From: Cyanobacteria bacterium OH_SFB_17
GTDB lineage: Bacteria; Cyanobacteriota; Vampirovibrionia; Gastranaerophilales; Gastranaerophilaceae
DNA length: 34,062 nucleotides
Direction of reading: 5' to 3'
NCBI GenBank assembly: GCA_023395735.1
Contig: JAEWYI010000085.1
Span: 1 to 34,062, forward strand
Shown here piece by piece: positions 14,668-22,042 of this stretch. The position numbers were made by a program, and so were the translations under genes. Below the pieces are notes generated by a model. It did not search any database. It was not told the origin of the DNA and was given only the letters and a program-made list of their open reading frames with translations. Position 1 is the stretch's first letter. The number at the start of each line of letters is the position of its first letter.

Positions 14668-15103
14668 GTTTTTTCCTTTCAAAATAATATTAGTGAATAC
14701 TTTTATATTCTAATTCTTTAATAACCCTAAAGAATTTTTTTTGCTACTTTTCATGTTTTTTTTAATATTTTGTAACATGTTTTTTTTCAAGCGCGTCTTT
14801 ATTATCAAAGCGCTGTCTTTATATTTTTACACAAAAAAAGATTAAAATTTGTAAAACATGTTAAATATATACGTTATATATATTCCTTCTTTGGGTACAT
14901 GATAAATATAACCAATCTCTTTTTCTTTATTTTCTCCTCCACTCCTTTATCCAATGTAGAATTTTTCAGCCGTTAACGCGGCTATTTTCATGTCTACCCT
15001 CGCATTTTCATAGTCATGCGGCATAAACAGGCAAAATCTAACTGTGTACGGATTCTGCCTGTTTTTGTATTTATAATTATGTGAGACCAAATTTTTAAAA
15101 TGT
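14668..15103. other. 436-nt AT-rich intergenic region with hairpins
   Basis: No convincing gene is present. It holds a direct repeat CATGTTTTTTTT (near 14752 and 14776), an AGCGC / GCGCT hairpin (about 14790-14814), an AT palindrome around ATATATACGTTATATATA (about 14867-14884), the hairpin AGCCG / CGGCT (about 14968-14983) and a terminator-like hairpin (15026-15063). On the minus strand a 14-codon reading frame (14991-14947, MKIAALTAEKFYIG) has a GAGGG ribosome-binding site. It is upstream of the HEAT-like gene and could be a long leader or a small RNA locus. Confidence 0.4.
15026..15066. terminator. hairpin downstream of the 15104-15592 gene
   Basis: AACAGGCA (15026-15033) pairs with TGCCTGTT (15056-15063), extended by AATC / GATT, with a 12-nt loop. 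The T run (TTTTT) is on the plus strand and only TTT on the minus strand. It lies 40 nt past the minus-strand stop at 15104. It may terminate that gene or an unrecognised plus-strand RNA. Confidence 0.5.
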
Positions 15104-15592
15104 TTAAATAATCGAAATATCTTTATCTGTATTTATGTCATAAGATGCATTATCAAGCTTTTTTACAATACTGTTATACTTTTCTTCGTCTTCACAAAGT
15201 CTTTTTATGTTTTGAATGTTTGATTTTGACCATTTTCCAAGAGAAATAGAACCGCTTCCGTTTTCACCGCCATACGCAATTTCGACTAAAAAATCATTTG
15301 ACGAAATTTGTCTTGCATTCAGTTTTAATTTTTCAAAATTGTTAATAGTTCTGGGACCAATAATGTCTTGGCTAAACTGTTTGCTTCCATTTTTAACGGC
15401 GTTTGCAACCATTTCCATGCCTATTTTAAGTTCTACCGGTGCGCCCTTAAATGAAACAAATTCATCTTTGTCCAAGGCTTGCAGTTTTAGCTTTGGGCTA
15501 AAAGGGGTCCCGAGCGAAGGATTTGCTTGGGATAATATTCGATTGCTATTGTTATTTCTGTTTGAATTTATTTGATTAATTATTGAAATCAT
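15104..15592 (-). CDS. small protein of unknown function
   Basis: The 162-aa soluble protein begins with an Asn/Ser-rich segment (NQINSNRNNNSNRILSQ). Around residues 46-52 it carries DEFVSFKGAP, after which a predicted helical and beta region follows (LKIGMEMVANAVKNGSKQ, NDFLVEIAYGGENGSGSISLGKW). No known domain is recognised. AAAGGG lies about 8 nt before the ATG at 15592. It lies 98 nt downstream of the RelA/SpoT-like gene on the same strand. An immunity or antitoxin function for that neighbour is possible but unsupported by any motif. Confidence 0.6.
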   Translation of the reverse strand: MISIINQINSNRNNNSNRILSQANPSLGTPFSPKLKLQALDKDEFVSFKGAPVELKIGMEMVANAVKNGSKQFSQDIIGPRTINNFEKLKLNARQISSNDFLVEIAYGGENGSGSISLGKWSKSNIQNIKRLCEDEEKYNSIVKKLDNASYDINTDKDISII

Positions 15593-15690
15593 ATTTAAGC
15601 CCTTTTTGTTTTTTGTTATTAAACTATAAAAACAAAAAAAATAAAAGTTGCTAACTATTTATAATTTTAACAAAAATTTACACTCGAAAT

Positions 15691-17298
15691 TTAATCCTTT
15701 TTAGCTATTGCTGACATTGCTACTAATTGAGAATAGATTTCAAACGGATTTTTAATTTCTTTTGTATCATATTTACCTATTTTTGAAGCAACCTGTTGAA
15801 TATTTTCTACGCTCAATATGCCGTCAATTCCTTCTGGAAGCTGAGGCGCTTTTGATGGTAGTCCTTTTTCTACTCTTTGAGCATGGATATAGTTTTCATA
15901 CATGTATTCTTGATATCTTGCAAAGTCTTCTTTTTTCATTGTTTGTATTGTTTTTTGAACTTTTGAAAGAAGAATTCCGATTTGATTGTTATTTTTAGAG
16001 ATATCTTTACCTTGGCTCAAATCGTATGGAATATGCTCAATATCTGCAAATTCGTCAACTTTTTTGCCTCTAATTTGCAATTCTAAAACTTTTCCGTTCT
16101 TTGGTTTAACTTTGAGCTGTGTAGCTGTATATCCTGAAGCTTTTGGTTTGAAAACAAAGTCAGTGTTTCCTGATACATTTGCAAGTTTTTCTACCTGCGC
16201 TTCTGTTAGGTAAAAGTCATTTTCACCTTTGTATTTAGAATTTATTCCTCTGTAATTCTCTATTTCAAGAATTTCTATTTCGCCTTTGCGTGCAGCTTCA
16301 GCTAGAGCATTTACCAATTTATCAATATTTTTGTCTGAAATATCGTCAAGCGTAAGCCTTGCACCAAGCAAGTCTTCAACTTTGCCTTTTGCTTTTGTTG
16401 GGTTTGTTCTTATTTCGTTTCTTTCTTTAAGCAATAAGTTAATGCTTTTTTCTCTTTCTGCCTCAGACAGGTTTACGTTCTTTTTTACAGTTTTAATTTT
16501 GTCGTCGATTACAAGAGTCATTTCTTTAACCATTTTTTCGCAAATCGACTGTTCACATTTTGCTCTGCCTTTTAGTCTTGGTTGAAATTCTTCAGGAATA
16601 ACTTCTTTTAGAGCATTGAATGAGGATTTGAAAGTATCTTGTCCTTCTGCGCAGAGTTCTTTGCTGTATCTTTTAATGTTTCTTGGAGTTTTAGCAATTT
16701 TTACGGCATTTGCAATATTTGCCTTGTAATAACCTGATTTAAAAACGTTATAACTTTCAACTGCCATATCTTTTGCAGATGTGAAAGATTTTTTGATAGC
16801 TGAAAAAGTATTTAGTCCATCGGTTTTAATACCGGCTTGTTTTAGGGTAGGTTTTGCCCCGATAGCCGATAATCCAAGAGTAGAAGTTGCTCCACCGATA
16901 TCAAAAAAAGCTTTTTCAATATCATCACCATTTTTTGCTTTAACAATTTTTACAGCAGCAGAACCCGCTTGCAAAACGCCCATTCCAACGCCAGCTGCAA
17001 GAAGTATCGGCGCTGCCGCGCCTCCTGTTGCGATAATAACTGCAGTAGATGCTGCCATAATACCTGCGCCGATTGCAAAATTCTTTACGCTGGAAAACAT
17101 TTGAGTAACCGGTGAAAATACACCTTTTACAAAGTTTTTTCCTGCTTCGGACGCGTCAAATTTGCCATTTGAGGATTTGTCGAATAGGTTTTGTTGAGCT
17201 CTCTGGGTCGCAGCAAAATTGCGCCCTTTTATGGACTTGTTATTTTTCAAGTTCAAATCATTATTATTTTTTGGAATATAACCAACGTTTAAAGACAA
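15691..17298 (-). CDS. protein with hydrophobic N-region and RelA/SpoT-like domain
   Basis: The 535-aa protein has three parts. Residues 1-70 are Asn/Lys-rich. Residues about 74-115 are a Gly/Ala-rich hydrophobic region (AIGAGIMAASTAVIIATGG and onward) like those of polymorphic toxins or membrane-inserting effectors. Residues about 295-450 resemble the RelA/SpoT nucleotidyltransferase fold: VEDLLGARLTL (Asp and Arg of the DxxGxR motif), ENYRG, SGYTATQLKV (GYxSxH-like, His replaced by Gln), and LELQIRG followed by EHIPYDL. In the family this fold transfers pyrophosphate from ATP to GDP/GTP, to adenine nucleotides or to tRNA. The start is uncertain. A TTG at 17298 has GGGGG 5 nt upstream. An in-frame TTG at 17310 is the alternative. 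Confidence 0.6.
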   Translation of the reverse strand: MSLNVGYIPKNNNDLNLKNNKSIKGRNFAATQRAQQNLFDKSSNGKFDASEAGKNFVKGVFSPVTQMFSSVKNFAIGAGIMAASTAVIIATGGAAAPILLAAGVGMGVLQAGSAAVKIVKAKNGDDIEKAFFDIGGATSTLGLSAIGAKPTLKQAGIKTDGLNTFSAIKKSFTSAKDMAVESYNVFKSGYYKANIANAVKIAKTPRNIKRYSKELCAEGQDTFKSSFNALKEVIPEEFQPRLKGRAKCEQSICEKMVKEMTLVIDDKIKTVKKNVNLSEAEREKSINLLLKERNEIRTNPTKAKGKVEDLLGARLTLDDISDKNIDKLVNALAEAARKGEIEILEIENYRGINSKYKGENDFYLTEAQVEKLANVSGNTDFVFKPKASGYTATQLKVKPKNGKVLELQIRGKKVDEFADIEHIPYDLSQGKDISKNNNQIGILLSKVQKTIQTMKKEDFARYQEYMYENYIHAQRVEKGLPSKAPQLPEGIDGILSVENIQQVASKIGKYDTKEIKNPFEIYSQLVAMSAIAKKD

Positions 17299-17323
17299 AA
17301 TTACCCCCAATGGACAAACCTAT

Positions 17324-17329
17324 ACTATA
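17324..17329 (-). promoter_or_regulatory. candidate -10 of the RelA/SpoT-like gene
   Basis: TATAGT on the minus strand lies 25 nt before the TTG at 17298, in the 46-nt gap after the YhcH-type gene. It would give a leader that includes the GGGGG ribosome-binding site. No good -35 at 17-nt spacing is visible. Confidence 0.35.
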
Positions 17330-17356
17330 TAAAAACAAAAGCGAACAAAAAATTGC

Positions 17357-17815
17357 TTAAACCAGCACTTTGACGACGGCTTTTTTAACTCGCGACGACG
17401 AGTTACAGGCAACAGAAGGCTGATGGGCATCGCTTGGCATCAAAATCACAAACTCGTCCTGTTTGAGATTGACATAATCACCCATGCCGGTTCGATTTCG
17501 CTTTAAAAATACAATATCTTTTTCTTCATTATAATTTGTTTTGGGAGAAAAGTTTTCAATATCTTCCACGCCGATTTTTTCTTCGCCTTCAATCATGTAT
17601 TGAATATCAATATATTTTTTGTGGGCTTCAAAATCCACTGGCGTTTCTTTTGTCATATAATCCTGAATTGTAACGAAAACTTCATTGTTTAAGATTTCGT
17701 ATTTACCATTGTCAAGCGCGGATAAATTTTCGTTTTGCAAAAATTTCAGACCGAGTTCAACGCGTTCAGAAAGATTATAATATTCTTTTGCTTTTTTAAT
17801 ATTGTCTTTTATCAC
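17357..17815 (-). CDS. YhcH/YjgK/YiaL family protein (NanQ-type anomerase)
   Basis: The 152-aa protein matches the YhcH/YjgK/YiaL (DUF386) family of cupin-like sugar-handling proteins. The signature FEAHKKYIDIQYMIEGEEKIG gives metal-binding Glu and His, MPSDAHQPSVA supplies another His, and VKKAVVKVLV is the C-terminal strand. One member, NanQ, is a sialic-acid anomerase. Others act in sugar catabolism. The start is GTG at 17815, giving the family's usual MI start. Only 23 nt separate it from the divergent GIY-YIG gene, so the promoters must overlap. No sialic-acid genes are in the window, so the substrate is unknown. Confidence 0.85.
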   Translation of the reverse strand: MIKDNIKKAKEYYNLSERVELGLKFLQNENLSALDNGKYEILNNEVFVTIQDYMTKETPVDFEAHKKYIDIQYMIEGEEKIGVEDIENFSPKTNYNEEKDIVFLKRNRTGMGDYVNLKQDEFVILMPSDAHQPSVACNSSSRVKKAVVKVLV

Positions 17816-17820
17816 CGGAT

Positions 17821-17838
17821 TATAATATCATATATAAT
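17821..17838. promoter_or_regulatory. overlapping divergent promoter elements
   Basis: The 23-bp gap between the divergent GTG (17815) and ATG (17839) contains TATAAT on the plus strand at 17821-17826 and again at 17833-17838, and TATAAT on the minus strand at 17824-17819. Neither gene has a Shine-Dalgarno sequence, so short or leaderless mRNAs are likely. Exact assignment is not possible by eye. Confidence 0.45.
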
Positions 17839-18105
17839 ATGAAAAAGAAATACTACACCTATGTTATTTTAACAAAAGATAACACTTTGTATTGCGGATA
17901 CACAGATGATGTTGAAAAAAGATACGAATTGCATCAGTCTGGAAAGGGCGCGAAATATACTCGTGCGCACAAACCGGAAAAACTTGTTTATGTCAAAGAA
18001 TTTGATACAAAATCAGAAGCTATGAAAGAAGAATATAGAATAAAGCACTTGTCCCGAGATCAAAAAGAAGAAATGATTGAAGGGTTTGAAAGCTTAGAAG
18101 CTTAG
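17839..18105 (+). CDS. GIY-YIG nuclease-fold protein (UPF0213)
   Basis: An 88-aa single-domain protein of the short GIY-YIG family. YTYVILTKDNTLYCGYT contains the paired tyrosines (YVI and YCGYT in place of GIY and YIG), then KRYELHQSGKGAKYTR with the conserved Arg, and a Glu in SEAMKEEYRIKHL. Small members of this family are putative nucleases with unclear substrates. The last five residues (ESLEA) and the stop codon are encoded by the first units of the 8-bp repeat array that begins at 18090, so the repeat forms the gene end. Confidence 0.88.
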   Translation: MKKKYYTYVILTKDNTLYCGYTDDVEKRYELHQSGKGAKYTRAHKPEKLVYVKEFDTKSEAMKEEYRIKHLSRDQKEEMIEGFESLEA

Positions 18106-18220
18106 AGGTTTGGAGGCTCAGAAGCTTGGAATAAGATAAGAACGGTAGGGTGCGGATTTAACCGAATCAGTACAAACTTACAATTTTCTAAACTTCCGAA
18201 CCTCTAAGCTTCCAAACCTC
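18090..18220. repeat. 8-bp repeat arrays in inverted orientation with 19-bp core
   Basis: Plus-strand units AAGCTTA, GAAGCTTA, GAGGTTTG, GAGGCTCA, GAAGCTTG (18090-18128) are followed by the 19-mer GTAGGGTGCGGATTTAACC (18145-18163). Units of opposite orientation, TAAACTTC, CGAACCTC, TAAGCTTC, CAAACCTC, occupy 18189-18220. The two arrays can pair into a long imperfect hairpin of about 35 bp around a 60-nt centre. The left part corresponds to the element at 10837-10918 after comEC. Confidence 0.8.
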
Positions 18221-18323
18221 CAACTTTAATGTATCTTAACAAAATTTTTTAAAAATACTTGTAAATATCTTTTTTTTGCGATACGCTAGACTAGCACTAG
18301 TAATTTACATAAGGAAAAATAAT

Positions 18324-18515
18324 ATGTCAAGACAATGTGAAATATGTGGTAAAACACCATTAAAATCAGCTAAATTAAGCTTTTCTCATAAGCAAAATGT
18401 ACACCGCCAAGCTCCTAACCTTCAATCAGTTAAGACTTGCATTAACGGAACTGTTAAAACAATGAAAGTTTGTACTTCTTGCATCAAAGCAGGAAAAGTT
18501 CAAAAAGCTTTGTAA
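18324..18515 (+). CDS. rpmB: 50S ribosomal protein L28
   Basis: The 63-aa protein, MSRQCEICGKTPLKSAKLSF onward, is L28 with VKTMKVCTSCIKAGKV near the C-terminus. The two CxxC pairs (CEIC and CTSC) mark the zinc-binding form. AAGGA lies 9 nt before the ATG. The frame is open 16 codons further upstream (from 18276), but that extension lacks a ribosome-binding site and family support. A possible promoter is TTGTAA-17 nt-TACGCT upstream of 18290. It is followed by a very strong terminator. Confidence 0.95.
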   Translation: MSRQCEICGKTPLKSAKLSFSHKQNVHRQAPNLQSVKTCINGTVKTMKVCTSCIKAGKVQKAL

Positions 18516-18525
18516 TTTAAATTTC

Positions 18526-18571
18526 AAAAAGAGCGCTAATTTTTGTATACACAAAAATTAGCGCTCTTTTT
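18526..18571 (+). terminator. strong intrinsic terminator of rpmB
   Basis: A perfect 21-bp stem, AAAAAGAGCGCTAATTTTTG onward (18526-18546), pairs with its complement at 18551-18571 around a 4-nt loop (ATAC). The 3' side ends in TTTTT. It starts 10 nt after the rpmB stop. Confidence 0.9.
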
Positions 18572-18645
18572 GGCATGTAAAATCTAACTCGATTTTTTAG
18601 ATTTTAATTTACTTAATAATAAGTACTTTTTTCTGATGTTTGTAA

Positions 18646-18651
18646 TATAAT
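18646..18651 (+). promoter_or_regulatory. -10 box of dapA
   Basis: TATAAT lies 23 nt before the dapA start codon, just ahead of its AGGAGG site. The -35 region is weak. Confidence 0.5.
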
Positions 18652-18674
18652 TTATCCTAATAGGAGGACATTTT

Positions 18675-19568
18675 ATGCCGAAACGCTACAATGCAGGCGA
18701 AGTCATAACTGCGATGGTTACGCCTTTTAACAAAAAAAGAGAAGTTGATTATGATAAAGTTACAGAACTTGTTAAACATCTGGTCAAAAATGGATCTGAT
18801 TCAATTCTTGTAACAGGGACAACAGGTGAAAGCCCTACTTTGACACATGAAGAAGAGCTTGAAATCCTTTCTACAGCCAAAAGAGCTGCAGAAAACAAAG
18901 CAAATGTGATTATGGGGGCGGGTTCAAATTCTACCGACACTGCTGTTCTTATGTCTAAAAAAGCAGCAAAAGAAGGCGCTGATGCTATTTTGTCAGTTGT
19001 TCCTTATTACAACAAACCTTCTCAATCCGGCATGATTGCCCATTTCTCAGCTGTTGCGGAGAGTGTTGATATACCTGTTATTTTGTATAATATTCCTTCA
19101 AGAACAGGTGTAAATATGTCTGTTGAGACTGTTAAATTTTTGGCAGAAAAATATAAAAATATCGTCGCTATAAAACAAAGTTTTGGCGATATGGATGCTG
19201 TTTCTGATTTGAGACGTGAGTGCCCAGAAGATTTTGCTATCTATTCAGGTGATGACAGTTTGACTTTGCCGATGCTTTCTTTGGGAGCAGAAGGCGTAAT
19301 CTCTGTTGCATCTCACTTGTATGGCAAAGAAATTAAAACTATGATTCATAATTTTAAAACAGGTAATTTTAATATTGCAAAAAATATGCATTTAAAATTG
19401 TATCCGGTTTTCAAACAGTTATTTATGGCTCCAAATCCAGTACCTGTAAAGGCAGCATTGGAAAAAACCGGCTTGATTTCTGCGTTTGTCAGACGTCCGT
19501 TAATTGAGTTGACCGAAGAACAAAAAAGTGAATTGTTTGCTGTTTTGGAACAATTCGATAAAGATTAG
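18675..19568 (+). CDS. dapA: 4-hydroxy-tetrahydrodipicolinate synthase
   Basis: DapA condenses pyruvate with aspartate-4-semialdehyde, the first committed step to lysine and meso-diaminopimelate for peptidoglycan. The 297-aa protein is of normal length. It has GTTGES (Thr49-Thr50), Tyr138 in LYNIPSRTG with Arg143, Schiff-base Lys167 in AIKQSFGD, and YSGDDSLTLPMLSLGAEGVISV. The start has a consensus AGGAGG 7 nt upstream. It follows rpmB's terminator with its own promoter. The gap to secD is 133 nt, and no terminator is visible there, only a short GGGA-TATG-TCCC hairpin. Confidence 0.95.
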   Translation: MPKRYNAGEVITAMVTPFNKKREVDYDKVTELVKHLVKNGSDSILVTGTTGESPTLTHEEELEILSTAKRAAENKANVIMGAGSNSTDTAVLMSKKAAKEGADAILSVVPYYNKPSQSGMIAHFSAVAESVDIPVILYNIPSRTGVNMSVETVKFLAEKYKNIVAIKQSFGDMDAVSDLRRECPEDFAIYSGDDSLTLPMLSLGAEGVISVASHLYGKEIKTMIHNFKTGNFNIAKNMHLKLYPVFKQLFMAPNPVPVKAALEKTGLISAFVRRPLIELTEEQKSELFAVLEQFDKD

Positions 19569-19701
19569 CCCAAGCGGGTAGGCACAAAGGGATATGTCCC
19601 TGATAAAATTATGTAAAAGTCGCATGGACAAATTGTTTTGTTGTTTAGCTAAATGCCAAAATGATTAAACTATTTGATAAGATTTTAAAGAAGGGTTGAA
19701 A

Positions 19702-21009
19702 ATGAAGAATAAAAAAATTATGTTTTGGGTAATTGCTTTAATTGTTATTGCTTGCGCAATAGTGGTTAAGGTTAAACCGACAAAACTGGGACTCGATCTT
19801 GTTGGCGGTTCAAGACTTGTACTTGAGGCGCAAACAACTCCTACAGTTGCAAAAATAACTCCAGAGATGATGGATAGCTTAAGATTTGCGATAGAAAATC
19901 GTGTAAACAAGCTAGGTGTTTCTGAAACAGTTGTTCAACAAGCAGGTGATAAAAGATTATTGATTGAAATCCCGAATGTTTCAGATTTAACAAAAGCAAA
20001 AGAATTTTTAGGAGAAACCGCAGAGCTTTCTTTCAAAAAAGAAGGTCCGATTCTAAACGGTGAGCAAACTTGGATTGACACTGGATTGAGCGGAAAAGAT
20101 TTGAGCAAGGCTCTTTTGAGTACATCTCAAAATGGTCAATGGGTTGTTGATTTACAGTTTAATGATAAAGGGACCAAAAAATTTGCAGACCTTACAAGCA
20201 AAATGGTTGGAAAACCAATGGCAATATTTTTTAATGGTTCAATCCAATCTGCACCTGTCATAAGAGAGCCGATTATTGGCGGAAACGCTCAAATTTCAGG
20301 TGGCGACAGCGGTTTTGAATACGAAGAAGCTAAAAAAATGGTGGATTTGCTAAACGCTGGTGCACTGCCTGTTCCTGCGAAAATCATTGAAGAAAATACA
20401 GTTGGGCCGACTTTGGGTGCTGACAGTATTGAAAAATCAAAAATTGCAGCGGCAGTCGGTATTGGCGTAGTCATGATATTTATGATTGCATTTTACCACG
20501 TCCCGGGGGTAATTGCGGATTTGGCTTTGATTTGCTACAGTATAATTTTATTTGCACTGTTTAAAACAATTCCTGTAACTTTGACTTTAGCAGGGATTGC
20601 AGGTTTTATTTTAAGTATCGGTATGGCTGTTGATGCGAATATATTGATTTTCGAAAGAACAAAAGAAGAGTTGAGAGCCGGAAGAACCTTATTTACAGCT
20701 ATTAACGCTGGCTTTGACAGGGCATTTACGAGTATTTTTGACTCAAATATGTCAACAATAATTACCTGTGTAATTTTGTATATGCTTGGAACAAGCGTTG
20801 TTAAAGGTTTTGCTTTGACATTGGCGTTGGGGGTTCTTGTTTCTATGTTCTCGGCAATTACAATAACAAAAAATATAATGCACTTAGTTTTTGGAACAGG
20901 AGAACTTAAACATCCTGGATTATTTGGATTGAGAAAAAATGAAATCGGAAAGGCTTTTGAGGCAAAAGAAACTAAGCGTGAAAAAGCAAAATTCGGAGTT
21001 ATAGATTAA
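19702..21009 (+). CDS. secD: protein translocase subunit SecD
   Basis: SecD and SecF assist SecYEG export using the proton-motive force, pulling substrates from the periplasmic side. The 435-aa protein has LGLDLVGGSRLVLE near the N-terminus, a large periplasmic domain, and a C-terminal six-helix RND-type region with GMAVDANILIFERTKEELRAG. It is shorter than the E. coli protein (about 615 aa), which is usual outside Proteobacteria. The start is ATG at 19702, with GAAGGG 6 nt upstream. A TTG two codons earlier overlaps that site. secF follows after 43 nt. No yajC is upstream. The operon probably runs through secF into the MFS gene. Confidence 0.94.
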   Translation: MKNKKIMFWVIALIVIACAIVVKVKPTKLGLDLVGGSRLVLEAQTTPTVAKITPEMMDSLRFAIENRVNKLGVSETVVQQAGDKRLLIEIPNVSDLTKAKEFLGETAELSFKKEGPILNGEQTWIDTGLSGKDLSKALLSTSQNGQWVVDLQFNDKGTKKFADLTSKMVGKPMAIFFNGSIQSAPVIREPIIGGNAQISGGDSGFEYEEAKKMVDLLNAGALPVPAKIIEENTVGPTLGADSIEKSKIAAAVGIGVVMIFMIAFYHVPGVIADLALICYSIILFALFKTIPVTLTLAGIAGFILSIGMAVDANILIFERTKEELRAGRTLFTAINAGFDRAFTSIFDSNMSTIITCVILYMLGTSVVKGFALTLALGVLVSMFSAITITKNIMHLVFGTGELKHPGLFGLRKNEIGKAFEAKETKREKAKFGVID

Positions 21010-21052
21010 TTTGAGATAAAAAACTGAAGTTAATCGATTTAAGGAGATAAAA

Positions 21053-22033
21053 ATGGCAAATACAGATGCAACTGAAAGAAAACATATAATTGATATAGTT
21101 AAATATAGATATTGGTGGTTTGGACTGTCAATCGCAATTTTGATACCTTGTATCGCTGCGATAATTTATTCAATGATAATTTATCCAAACCATGCGCCTC
21201 TAAAAGTCGGTATTGATTATACCGGAGGCACAATTTTACAATATTCAATCGAAAAAACAGTTAATAATTCAGAAATGGCGCAAACTCGTTCTAATCTTGA
21301 AAAAAATGGTATTGAAAATCCTTCCCTTCAGATTATTGATGTCAACTCTAAGGAAAGTGCTGCAAAAGGTATAAAATCTATTATTTCGATAAGAACAAAA
21401 TTTATCGGAGAGCAAAACAATAGCGATTTGAACAAAATTTCAGGGATAATCTCAAAAGAATATCCAAATTCTCAATTGGTACAAGTAAGTTCAATTGGCC
21501 CTACTTTAGGAAATGAGTTGTTGAAGAACTCTCTATTCGCTTTGGCACTTGCAGGACTTGGTATCGTAATATATTTGAGCGTAAGATTTCAGCTTGATTT
21601 TGCGATTGCTGCAATAATTTCACTTTTCCACGATGCATTTTTTGTATTGGGTTGTTTTTCAATATTGGGATTATTTTTCAACGTGCAGATTGATGGACTT
21701 TTTGTAACAGCAATTCTTACGGTAATAGGTTTTTCATCGCACGACACAATTGTTGTATTTGACAGAATTAGAGAAAATTTAAGATATTATTCAAAGAAAA
21801 TGTCTTTTGGAGAAATTGTTAATATAAGTGTAAACCAAACTTTCGTAAGAAGTATAAACACCTCTTTAACAACATTAATTACGTTGTTGGCATTATATTT
21901 CTTCGGAGGGGTTACAACAAAAGATTTTGTGCTTGCTATGATTTTGGGTATAGCTGTCGGAACATATTCAAGCATATTTTTTGCAAGCATGCTTATTGAT
22001 GTATGGCGTGAACACAAGGCGAAAAGAGTATAA
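21053..22033 (+). CDS. secF: protein translocase subunit SecF
   Basis: The 326-aa partner of SecD has VGIDYTGGTILQYS in the periplasmic N-domain and FSSHDTIVVFDRIRENLRYY in helix 4, with six predicted transmembrane helices. AAGGAGA lies 5 nt upstream of the ATG. The stop overlaps a TATAAT that sits 8 nt before the next start. It forms the SecDF complex with the preceding gene. Confidence 0.94.
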   Translation: MANTDATERKHIIDIVKYRYWWFGLSIAILIPCIAAIIYSMIIYPNHAPLKVGIDYTGGTILQYSIEKTVNNSEMAQTRSNLEKNGIENPSLQIIDVNSKESAAKGIKSIISIRTKFIGEQNNSDLNKISGIISKEYPNSQLVQVSSIGPTLGNELLKNSLFALALAGLGIVIYLSVRFQLDFAIAAIISLFHDAFFVLGCFSILGLFFNVQIDGLFVTAILTVIGFSSHDTIVVFDRIRENLRYYSKKMSFGEIVNISVNQTFVRSINTSLTTLITLLALYFFGGVTTKDFVLAMILGIAVGTYSSIFFASMLIDVWREHKAKRV

Positions 22034-22042
22034 TCAGAAAAC

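Noticed and set aside
18276..18323. 16-codon extension of L28
   Set aside because: No ribosome-binding site there. AAGGA is correctly placed for the ATG at 18324, and the family starts at MSRQC-like residues.
22029..22042. TATAAT 8 nt before the MFS start as another leaderless promoter
   Set aside because: It overlaps the secF stop codon, has no -35, and the 9-nt spacing fits an operon better.
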